From JAHEIJ01 sp040235565 (GTDB taxonomy: Bacteria; Pseudomonadota; Gammaproteobacteria; UBA6429; Thiohalophilaceae): a stretch of 7,607 nt of DNA. Below are positions 1 to 5,731 of the stretch, one piece after another. Under the pieces are notes generated by a model, which was not told the origin of the DNA, did no database searches, and saw only the letters and a program-made list of their open reading frames with translations. How positions within the stretch are numbered: position 1 is the stretch's first letter; every line of letters begins with the position of its first letter. The DNA is taken from contig JBECLA010000063.1 in NCBI GenBank assembly GCA_040235565.1, positions 1-7,607 on the forward strand, written 5' to 3'. Made by a program: the position numbers and the translations under genes.

Positions 1-729
1 ATTGCGGATAACGCCGAGGCCAATGCCGACAACATTGTCGCTGGCTTGCGGGCTGCCTTTAAGGATGAAAATACGGCCGGTGTGATTTTGCGTATCAACA
101 GCCCGGGTGGCAGCCCGGTGCAGGCGGGATACGTGTATGACGAAATCGTGCGCCTGCGGGAAAAATATCCTAAGACAAAACTCTATGCGGTAATTACTGA
201 CATGGCTGCCTCCGGTGGTTATTACATTGCGGCGGCGGCGGATGAGATCTATGCCGACAAGGCGAGTGTAGTGGGTTCGATTGGTGTCCTGATGAACAGT
301 TTCGGTTTTGTCGATGCCATGGATAAACTGGGTATCGAACGTCGGCTGTATACCGCCGGTGAACACAAAGGCATGCTGGATCCTTTTTCGAAGGAGAACC
401 CGGACGATGTGGCGCATCTCAAGAAGATGTTAAATGGTATTCATCAGCAATTTATTGATGCCGTCAAACAAGGTCGTGGCGATCGCCTTGCTGATGATCC
501 CGACATTTTTTCCGGGCTGTTCTGGACCGGGGAAGAAAGTGTCACACTGGGACTGATCGACGGCCTTGGCAGCAGCAGTTACGTGGCAAGGGAAATCATT
601 CAACAGGAAAAAATGATCGACTTTACCCCGCGTCCCGATTACTGGCAGCGGTTTGCCGATCGGATCGGTCTGGCGATGGCACGCGTGTTGGGTGATAACC
701 TGGGTGTAAACAACGCCACACTACGTTAA
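1..729 (+). CDS. S49 family (SppA-like) signal peptide peptidase, 5' end missing
   Basis: The reading frame is open from base 1 and ends at TAA 727-729, giving 242 residues of the C-terminal part; the N-terminus, with any membrane anchor, lies outside the window. S49 peptidases are membrane-bound serine proteases that degrade leftover signal peptides using a Ser-Lys dyad. Visible motifs are RINSPGGS (residues 31-38 of this fragment), the nucleophile Ser71 in ASGGYYIA (codon 211-213) and the general base Lys123 in GEHKG (codon 367-369). Their spacing of 52 residues equals that of the short bacterial SppA enzymes (Ser147/Lys199 in Bacillus subtilis). This supports the short 36K-type rather than the double-domain E. 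coli SppA, although the missing 5' part prevents proof. A TTG at 46 is an internal Leu codon, not the start, because the S49 alignment continues upstream of it. In Pseudomonas a peptidase of this family occupies the same place beside maf. Family is certain; exact substrate is not. Confidence 0.93.
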   Translation: MADNAEANADNIVAGLRAAFKDENTAGVILRINSPGGSPVQAGYVYDEIVRLREKYPKTKLYAVITDMAASGGYYIAAAADEIYADKASVVGSIGVLMNSFGFVDAMDKLGIERRLYTAGEHKGMLDPFSKENPDDVAHLKKMLNGIHQQFIDAVKQGRGDRLADDPDIFSGLFWTGEESVTLGLIDGLGSSSYVAREIIQQEKMIDFTPRPDYWQRFADRIGLAMARVLGDNLGVNNATLR

Positions 730-741
730 ACATGCCAATGC

Positions 742-773
742 GTGGCGGTTATGCTTTTCTAGATAACCGTCAC
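742..773 (+). terminator. Possible hairpin terminator after the peptidase gene
   Basis: An 11-bp inverted repeat pairs 742-752 with 763-773 around a 10-base loop; as plus-strand RNA it contains one G-U pair (745/770). It begins 12 bases after the peptidase stop and overlaps the last codons and stop of the convergent maf gene. There is no immediate U-tract, only a pyrimidine-rich run starting a few bases later, so it is not a textbook intrinsic terminator. On the minus strand the G-U pair becomes a C-A mismatch, so it should serve the plus strand better. Confidence 0.4.
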
Positions 774-1334
774 ACCTTCTTTTTCCAGCATGTGTATCAA
801 TCGAATTAGCGGCAAGCCGATCAGCGTGTTGGGATCGTCACCCTCCAGGCGTTCAAACAAAGCAATCCCCAAACCTTCCGATTTAAAACTACCGGCACAA
901 TTATAGGGTTGTTCGGCATTGAGGTAGTTGACGATCTGTTGGTGGGTGAGTTGCCGGAAGACGACTTTGAAAGATACAACCTCGGCCTGGATCGAACCGC
1001 TTTCGGCATTCACCAATGCCAGGCCGGTCAAAAAAGTGACCGTTTTACCGGAGGCGCGCTCCAATTGCGCCACGGCATTTTCATGATTGTCCGGTTTGCC
1101 AAGAATTTCATCATCGATCACTGCGACCTGATCCGAACCGATAATCAATCCTTGTTTGTAGTGGGCGGCAACGGTCTGGGCCTTGGCAATCGACAAGCGT
1201 TCGACCAACTGCGCAGGCGTTTCACCACGTTGCGGTGTTTCATCGATCTCGGGTGCATGGCAGTCAAACGTCAGACCGAGTTTTTCCAGTACGCTTTTGC
1301 GAAACGGCGATGTCGAAGCGAGTACGAGTTGCAT
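759..1334 (-). CDS. yceF: Maf-family nucleotide pyrophosphatase, YceF type (7-methyl-GTP pyrophosphatase)
   Basis: This complete 191-residue protein has the normal length of Maf/HAM1-fold pyrophosphatases, which hydrolyse non-canonical NTPs to the monophosphate and pyrophosphate in the cytoplasm. The YceF branch prefers 7-methyl-GTP; Maf branches that act on dTTP/UTP differ in the signature motifs. Visible motifs are the phosphate-binding STSPFR near the N-terminus (7-12), EIDET (29-33), the catalytic Asp68 in GSDQV, GKP (79-81), and the C-terminal CAGSFKSEG followed by LFERLEGDDPNTLIGLPL, which closely resembles E. coli YceF as I recall it. The start at ATG 1334 gives the standard N-terminus, but no Shine-Dalgarno is visible upstream. 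It lies 54 bases downstream of pycB on the same strand, so it may be co-transcribed. An AT-rich TAATAT (minus strand, 1348-1343) eight bases before the ATG could be a -10 box, without a convincing -35. The subtype call rests on motif resemblance only. Confidence 0.93.
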   Translation of the reverse strand: MQLVLASTSPFRKSVLEKLGLTFDCHAPEIDETPQRGETPAQLVERLSIAKAQTVAAHYKQGLIIGSDQVAVIDDEILGKPDNHENAVAQLERASGKTVTFLTGLALVNAESGSIQAEVVSFKVVFRQLTHQQIVNYLNAEQPYNCAGSFKSEGLGIALFERLEGDDPNTLIGLPLIRLIHMLEKEGVTVI

Positions 1335-1388
1335 GTGAAATGATATTACTAAATGTCGTTGCTTAAGACGCTGTTGCCTGGTTTGGGG

Positions 1389-3206
1389 CTATTCAATTTC
1401 GATCAAGGTTTCATCCGGTGTGACGCTTTCACCTTTTTTGACATGAATTTCGGTCACCACCCCGGAAACCGGCGCCTGAATTTCGGTCTCCATCTTCATC
1501 GCTTCGGTAATTAATACCGGGTCACCGGCGCTGACTTTATCACCGACATTCACCAGCACGTCCACGATATTACCCGGCATGGAGGTGGTAACATGGCCCG
1601 GTTCAGTGGCACGCGGTCGACCACTGCCCGAGACGGCGACGCGCCGTTGGCCTTCTTCACCCAGACTGATTTCCTCCAACGGTTCCATCAAAATTTCTTC
1701 GGGCACACCATCAATTGTGATGTAGTACGGACGTTTATCGTGCGTGGTGTAACCTTTACCGGTAATTTTGACGTGATAGGTTTCGCCGTGCATGCTGACA
1801 TTGAATTCGGTCGCGGCTTTTTTCCCGCCATTGTTGGCCGTATCGGCCGGTTCCAAAGCTTCGGGCACCAGGGTTCCGGCCGCACGCTGTTCGAGGAATT
1901 CACGGCCCAGATCCGGAAACATCGCGTAGGTGAGGGTGTCTTCCTCGGACTTGGCCAGCTCACTGATTTCCTCTCGCAACTTGTCCATTTCATCCGGGAT
2001 CAGGTCGGCAGGACGACATTCGATCACTTCTTCATTGCCGATTGCCATATGTCGCACTTGTGGACTGACTTCACCCAGGGCTGCGCCATAGCGACCTTTC
2101 ATATACAGCTTTACTTCATTGGTGATGGTTTTATAACGTTCGTCCGTCAGGACATTGAGCACTGCCTGGGTACCCACGATTTGTGAGGTCGGGGTTACCA
2201 GGGGCGGGTAACCCAGTTCCTTGCGCACCCGGGGAATTTCCTCCAGCACTTCATTCATCCGGTGCAGGGCACCCTGTTCCTTGAGTTGATTGGAGAGGTT
2301 GGAAATCATGCCACCGGGTACCTGGTTAACCTGTACCCGGGTATCCATGCCGGTGAATTCGCTTTCGAACTGATGATATTTTTTACGCACTTCGCGAAAG
2401 TAAAAGCCGATTTCCTGCAACAGGGTCAGATCCAGGCCGGTGTCGTATTCCGTATCCTTGAAAGCGGCCACCATACTTTCCGTCGGCGGATGACTGGTTC
2501 CACCGGACATGGTCGAGATGGCGGTATCAATCCCGGCGGCACCGTTTTCCACCGCCTTGAACTGACACATATCGGCCAGCCCGGCAGTCGCGTGGGTATG
2601 CACAAAAATCGGTACCTCCAGTTCATCGACCAGAGCTTTCACCAGTTCGGCAGAAACCGCCGGGGTCAACAGCCCGGCCATGTCCTTGATCGCCACACTG
2701 TCGCAACCCATCTCCTGCATCTCTTTTCCCAGTTGCACAAAGCGGTCCAGGGTATGAATCGGACTGGTGGTATAACAAATGGCACCCTGGGCATGTTTAC
2801 CGGCTTTTTTTACCGCCTCGACGGACACCTTGATATTGCGAATATCATTCATGGCATCAAAGATACGAAAGATATCCATGCCGTTGTCGGCCGTGCGGGC
2901 GACAAACGCGCGGACCACATCGTCAGCATAGTGGCGGTAACCCAACAGGTTCTGGCCGCGCAATAACATCTGCAACTTGGTGTTGGGTAACGCTTCGCGC
3001 AATAGCCGCAGTCGTTCCCACGGATCTTCTTTTAGAAAGCGCACACAGGCATCGAAGGTGGCACCACCCCACATTTCCAGTGACCAGAAGCCGACCTTAT
3101 CCAGCCGGTCGCAAATGGGCAGCATATCTTCGGTGCGCATGCGGGTAGCCAGTAATGACTGATGCGCATCGCGTAATACTGTGTCAGTTATCTTGACCCG
3201 AGGCAT
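1389..3206 (-). CDS. pycB: Pyruvate carboxylase subunit B (OadA-like carboxyltransferase with biotin carrier domain)
   Basis: This 605-residue protein transfers carboxyl from carboxybiotin to pyruvate, giving oxaloacetate. Residues 1 to about 300 form the TIM-barrel carboxyltransferase: TDTVLRDAHQS (7-17, Asp13 a metal ligand), Lys174 in AIKDMAG (the expected carbamylated metal-binding lysine) and His203/His205 in HTHATAG. A conserved PYC/OadA C-terminal region follows, then a Pro/Ala/Asn-containing linker near 440-465, and a C-terminal biotinyl domain with EAMKMET in which Lys571 (codon 1496-1494) is the biotinylation site. The start at 3206 has a good AAGGA six bases upstream. It follows pycA after only 32 bases, so the two are surely one operon. 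The same architecture occurs in OadA of the sodium-pumping oxaloacetate decarboxylase. The adjacent biotin carboxylase gene, and the absence of oadB/oadG in this window, favour a pyruvate carboxylase subunit. A 2-oxoglutarate carboxylase large subunit cannot be strictly excluded. Confidence 0.93.
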   Translation of the reverse strand: MPRVKITDTVLRDAHQSLLATRMRTEDMLPICDRLDKVGFWSLEMWGGATFDACVRFLKEDPWERLRLLREALPNTKLQMLLRGQNLLGYRHYADDVVRAFVARTADNGMDIFRIFDAMNDIRNIKVSVEAVKKAGKHAQGAICYTTSPIHTLDRFVQLGKEMQEMGCDSVAIKDMAGLLTPAVSAELVKALVDELEVPIFVHTHATAGLADMCQFKAVENGAAGIDTAISTMSGGTSHPPTESMVAAFKDTEYDTGLDLTLLQEIGFYFREVRKKYHQFESEFTGMDTRVQVNQVPGGMISNLSNQLKEQGALHRMNEVLEEIPRVRKELGYPPLVTPTSQIVGTQAVLNVLTDERYKTITNEVKLYMKGRYGAALGEVSPQVRHMAIGNEEVIECRPADLIPDEMDKLREEISELAKSEEDTLTYAMFPDLGREFLEQRAAGTLVPEALEPADTANNGGKKAATEFNVSMHGETYHVKITGKGYTTHDKRPYYITIDGVPEEILMEPLEEISLGEEGQRRVAVSGSGRPRATEPGHVTTSMPGNIVDVLVNVGDKVSAGDPVLITEAMKMETEIQAPVSGVVTEIHVKKGESVTPDETLIEIE

Positions 3207-3212
3207 GACTTT

Positions 3213-3217
3213 TCCTT
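3213..3217 (-). promoter_or_regulatory. Ribosome binding site of pycB
   Basis: On the minus strand AAGGA lies six bases before the pycB ATG, at near-optimal spacing, and sits inside the 32-base gap after pycA. It fixes the pycB start and argues for independent initiation on the bicistronic message. Confidence 0.75.
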
Positions 3218-3238
3218 CATCTAGGCAATGACATTCGC

Positions 3239-4657
3239 TTATAAACCCATGTTGGCCGCCAGACTGGCTGCGATGGCGGCCGCCACATCCCGTGTAGAAC
3301 GGTGTACCGAGTAGTGTGTCAGTTCGGGATGGGCCTCAACAAAACCGGTATCGAATTTGCCGGTCTGGAAATCCGCGTTGCGCAGGATTTCCAGATGATA
3401 AGGAATGGTGGTTTTTACCCCGAACACGCCAATGTCCCGCAACGCGCGGGCAGCCCGATCGATCAGGCCATCCCAGGTGAGAGACCAGATGATCAGTTTG
3501 GCACACATGGAATCATAGTACGGCGGAATTTCATAACCGGTATAGATGGCGCCATCGGTGCGAACGCCCGGCCCGCCGGCGGCCAGATAACGGGTGATGC
3601 GACCGAAACTGGGCAGAAAATCATTTTTGGGATCTTCGGCATTGATCCGAAACTCGATTGCGTAGCCCCGGATCTGGATTTGCTCCTGGCTATAACGCAG
3701 TTTTAAACCGGAGGCGATGCGGATCTGTTCCTGCACAATGTCGATACCGGTAATTTCCTCGGTGACCGGGTGTTCGACCTGCAGGCGGGTATTCATTTCC
3801 ATAAAGTAAAAGTTATCCCCGCTGTCCATGAGAAATTCAACTGTACCGGCATTGGTGTAATTGGCCGCCTCGGCAGCGCGTACGGCCAGATCACCCAGCA
3901 GGGTGCGTTGTTCCTCGGTCAACTGGGGGGAGGGGGCAATTTCAATCAGCTTCTGGTGGCGGCGCTGAATCGAACAGTCGCGTTCAAACAGGTGCACCAC
4001 ATTGCCATGGTGGTCCGCCAGCACCTGCACCTCGATATGGCGGGGATTGGCAATATACTTTTCGATAAAGACTTCGGCATGGCCGAATGCCTTGGCCGCT
4101 TCGGAAACGACCCGGTCATAGTTGCGCCGTAGTTCATCGGGGGAATTGCAGCGACGAATGCCGCGCCCGCCACCTCCGGAGGTTGCCTTGAGCATGATGG
4201 GGTAGCCGATGTCCTTGGCGATCTTGAGTGCCTCATCAACGTCGGCGACGTTGCCAATGCTGCCCGGGGTGATGGGGATCCCGGCCTTGCGCATGGTATC
4301 GCGGGCTTCGGTCTTGTCACCCATTTTACGGATGACTTCGGCATCCGGACCGATAAAGCGGATCCCGCGGCGGGCGCAGATTTCCGCCAGTTCCGGCTTT
4401 TCCGACAGGAAGCCGTAACCCGGATGCAACGCATCGCAGCCGGTGGCCTTGGCCAGATTTACCAGCCGGTGGGCATTGAGATAACCCGCGACCGTGTCGG
4501 GGCCGAGGCTGTAGGCTTCATCCGCCTTTTTGACATGCAGGCTGTAGCGATCCGCCTCGGCGAACACCGCAACGGATTTGATACCCATTTCGGCGCAGGC
4601 GCGCACGATTCGCACGGCAATTTCGCCGCGATTGGCGATGAGGATCTTTTTTATCAT
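3239..4657 (-). CDS. pycA: Pyruvate carboxylase subunit A (biotin carboxylase, ATP-grasp)
   Basis: This 472-residue protein should use ATP and bicarbonate to carboxylate the biotin carried by PycB. It has the three-part biotin carboxylase layout. The N-terminal domain starts KKILIANRGEIAVRI and contains HPGYGFLSE (78-86). The ATP-grasp core has Lys115 (GDK), Lys157 and the glycine-rich loop SGGGGRGIRR (160-169). Metal ligands Glu274 and Glu287 precede the catalytic stretch Arg291, Gln293-Val294-Glu295. The C-terminal domain carries Arg337 in FRINAEDP. These match E. coli AccC positions 116, 159, 276, 288, 292, 296 and 338 within one or two residues, so the enzyme looks fully active. The close match to the 471-residue Pseudomonas pyruvate carboxylase subunit, as I recall it, and the adjacent pycB argue against its being the acetyl-CoA carboxylase AccC, despite the fatty acid genes nearby. 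The Shine-Dalgarno is weak (AGG ten bases before the ATG at 4657). No lysR-type regulator gene is visible beside it. Confidence 0.93.
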   Translation of the reverse strand: MIKKILIANRGEIAVRIVRACAEMGIKSVAVFAEADRYSLHVKKADEAYSLGPDTVAGYLNAHRLVNLAKATGCDALHPGYGFLSEKPELAEICARRGIRFIGPDAEVIRKMGDKTEARDTMRKAGIPITPGSIGNVADVDEALKIAKDIGYPIMLKATSGGGGRGIRRCNSPDELRRNYDRVVSEAAKAFGHAEVFIEKYIANPRHIEVQVLADHHGNVVHLFERDCSIQRRHQKLIEIAPSPQLTEEQRTLLGDLAVRAAEAANYTNAGTVEFLMDSGDNFYFMEMNTRLQVEHPVTEEITGIDIVQEQIRIASGLKLRYSQEQIQIRGYAIEFRINAEDPKNDFLPSFGRITRYLAAGGPGVRTDGAIYTGYEIPPYYDSMCAKLIIWSLTWDGLIDRAARALRDIGVFGVKTTIPYHLEILRNADFQTGKFDTGFVEAHPELTHYSVHRSTRDVAAAIAASLAANMGL

Positions 4658-4851
4658 TGTGATTCAACCTGATAGGGTGCTCCTGAACCACGCCCGGGTG
4701 AGAGATAGTACCCTATTTGAGATATCTGAACATCCCCGGGCTGTCATGGGGCCTGATGGGGCGCCCAAAAAGAGTGCAAAGGTCACGGAACAGACGGATT
4801 CACAAGGAATTTTTTGACAGTCCGGGGGGGCATAGCTACAATTCGCGCCTT
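4658..4851. other. Divergent intergenic region between pycA and yceD
   Basis: This 194-base gap separates the leftward pycA from the rightward yceD and must carry control for both. The yceD promoter (4814-4842) is clear and listed separately. For pycA only a weak candidate is visible: minus-strand TACTAT at 4710-4705 with a poor -35 match about 16 bases upstream. A 7-base direct repeat ATGGGGC occurs at 4746-4752 and 4756-4762, one helical turn apart. A 7-base inverted repeat, ATAGGGT at 4672-4678 and ACCCTAT at 4710-4716, is of a size expected by chance. The yceD frame stays open upstream to 4717, but the translated stretch has no family resemblance and I regard it as non-coding. I see no conserved RNA structure or riboswitch here. 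Confidence 0.6.
4814..4842 (+). promoter_or_regulatory. Sigma70 promoter of the yceD-rpmF operon
   Basis: A perfect -35 hexamer TTGACA (4814-4819) is followed after exactly 17 bases by TACAAT (4837-4842), five of six matches to the -10 consensus. The spacer contains a run of seven G (4824-4830), and a T-rich stretch lies just upstream. Transcription should begin about seven bases after the -10, near 4849-4850, only two or three bases before the yceD ATG at 4852. This is the strongest promoter-like sequence I noticed in the window. Confidence 0.8.
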
Positions 4852-5403
4852 ATGTCGAAACGGCAGGAACGGTTGCCAGTAGAGGTCGATCCTTTCAGGC
4901 TCGCGGAAGCGCGGCGCCTGCTGCAAGGCGACATCCCACTGGCCCAGATGAAACGGTTGTTACCGTTGCTGGCCAGTGACACCGGTACCGTCCGGGTCTC
5001 GCTGGAATTCGGGATCGACAGTATGGATGTGGTCCACCTGGTGGGGAACATCCAGGCGGATTTGGCGCTGATCTGCCAACGATGTCTGGAACCGATGGCC
5101 TGGCCATTGCAGCTGGATCTGGCGCTGGCGTTTATCCACCCGGATGAAGACGAAGCGGGTATACCGGGTCCCTATGAACCCTATGTGGTGGAGACCTTAC
5201 CCATACGACTGACCGACATGATTGAAGATGAGATCATCCTGGCCTTGCCGTCGATACCGCGGCACGAAATGACGGAATGTTCCGCCAGTCAATGGATCCA
5301 GGATGAAGCAACCGCGGCGAAGGAATCCGCCGAGGGCGAAAAGCAAACAGACAATCCGTTCAGTGTGCTGGCGGAGATGAATACACCCAACAAAGGTAAA
5401 TGA
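4852..5403 (+). CDS. yceD: DUF177 family protein YceD (23S rRNA accumulation protein)
   Basis: The protein has 183 residues, close to the roughly 170 usual in the family. DUF177/YceD proteins are small cytoplasmic proteins almost always encoded directly before rpmF, and have been linked to 23S rRNA accumulation in bacteria and plants; the molecular mechanism is not established. Visible signatures are the N-terminal VEVDPFRLAEARR, the CxxC pair Cys75/Cys78 in LICQRCLEPM, the typical acidic IEDEIILALPSIPRHE core, and the C-terminal NPFSVLAEMN, all matching the YceD pattern. I chose ATG 4852 because residues upstream of it have no family similarity and the promoter overlaps that region. No Shine-Dalgarno can exist if transcription starts where predicted, so translation is probably leaderless. 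rpmF begins nine bases after the stop, so the two are co-transcribed. Confidence 0.92.
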   Translation: MSKRQERLPVEVDPFRLAEARRLLQGDIPLAQMKRLLPLLASDTGTVRVSLEFGIDSMDVVHLVGNIQADLALICQRCLEPMAWPLQLDLALAFIHPDEDEAGIPGPYEPYVVETLPIRLTDMIEDEIILALPSIPRHEMTECSASQWIQDEATAAKESAEGEKQTDNPFSVLAEMNTPNKGK

Positions 5404-5405
5404 GG
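5402..5405 (+). promoter_or_regulatory. Ribosome binding site of rpmF
   Basis: GAGG lies seven bases before the rpmF ATG and overlaps the TGA stop of yceD. This suits translational coupling and high L32 output from the shared message. Confidence 0.7.
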
Positions 5406-5412
5406 CAAGAAC

Positions 5413-5595
5413 ATGGCAGTCCAACAGAATCGTAAAACTCCATCCAAGCGCGGTATGCGTCGCTCTCACGATGCGCTGCAGAATCCCGCCCTGTCAATTG
5501 AACCCAACACCGGTGAAACCCACCTGCGGCATCATGTCAGCCCGGATGGTTACTACCGTGGTCGCAAGGTTGTTGACACCGGCTCGTCTGAATAA
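5413..5595 (+). CDS. rpmF: 50S ribosomal protein L32
   Basis: This is a complete 60-residue protein, close to the 57 residues of E. coli L32, which binds the large ribosomal subunit near the exit side. It starts MAVQQNRKTPSKRGMRRSHD, the standard very basic L32 N-terminus, and continues through the ETHLRHHVSPDGYYRGRKV region. There are no cysteines, so this is the zinc-free form, as in other gammaproteobacteria. The short spacing after yceD and the good GAGG site show an operon with yceD. The hairpins that follow may set how much transcription continues to plsX. Confidence 0.97.
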   Translation: MAVQQNRKTPSKRGMRRSHDALQNPALSIEPNTGETHLRHHVSPDGYYRGRKVVDTGSSE

Positions 5596-5628
5596 GCCGA
5601 TTGTTGTCGAGCCAGTCGTTCTCCCGCT

Positions 5629-5644
5629 GGCAGTCGGCACTGCC
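5629..5644 (+). other. Stem-loop 1 between rpmF and plsX
   Basis: GGCAGT (5629-5634) pairs perfectly with ACTGCC (5639-5644) around the loop CGGC. It begins 34 bases after the rpmF stop and is followed by CATTATTATTAAT, an AU-rich but interrupted tail, so it could be a weak terminator or a 3' end stabiliser. A single 6-bp stem could be chance; its adjacency to two further stems makes it more interesting. Confidence 0.45.
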
Positions 5645-5659
5645 CATTATTATTAATGG
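5644..5659 (+). other. Stem-loop 2 between rpmF and plsX
   Basis: CCATTA (5644-5649) pairs perfectly with TAATGG (5654-5659) around the loop TTAT. It is AU-rich and weak as RNA. The same bases include TATTAT (5648-5653), five of six matches to a -10 box, with CTGGCA (5627-5632) upstream at a short spacing of 15. It may therefore be an internal promoter element for plsX rather than an RNA structure. Neither reading is firm. Confidence 0.3.
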
Positions 5660-5692
5660 AATACGGGACATGGGAATCCATGTCCCGTGTTT
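5659..5692 (+). terminator. Strong stem-loop before plsX, possible attenuator or processing site
   Basis: ACGGGACATGG (5663-5673) and CCATGTCCCGT (5678-5688) form a perfect 11-bp stem with the 4-base loop GAAT. It extends to 15 bp (5659/5692) if two G-U pairs are allowed. The downstream sequence has only three consecutive T (5690-5692), of which none or few stay unpaired, so it lacks a good U-tract. I read it as a partial terminator, an mRNA stability or processing element, or a DNA palindrome bound by a regulator. Structure is clear; function is inferred. Confidence 0.65.
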
Positions 5693-5731
5693 GATCACCC
5701 AGAGGCAGCGCTGAGCTCAATTTTGATCCGT

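Noticed and set aside
1593..2966. Long plus-strand open frames opposite pycB (1593-2186 and 2262-2966)
   Set aside because: They lie wholly antisense to a well-supported gene, show no recognisable family or ribosome binding site, and are expected from codon bias of the opposite strand.
3239..4657. Biotin carboxylase gene as accC of acetyl-CoA carboxylase
   Set aside because: Fatty acid genes are nearby, but the adjacent partner is a PycB/OadA-type carboxyltransferase with its own biotin domain, there is no accB, and the protein resembles pyruvate carboxylase subunit A of Pseudomonas.
4672..4716. Inverted repeat ATAGGGT/ACCCTAT as an operator for pycA
   Set aside because: Seven-base arms separated by 31 bases are expected about once by chance in a gap of this size, and no regulator gene lies nearby.
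4717..4851. Upstream in-frame extension of yceD
   Set aside because: The added 45 residues have no YceD similarity, and the region contains the strong promoter immediately before ATG 4852.
5687..5731. GTG 5687 as the plsX start
   Set aside because: It lies in the 3' arm of a strong hairpin and adds 15 residues before the normal family N-terminus.
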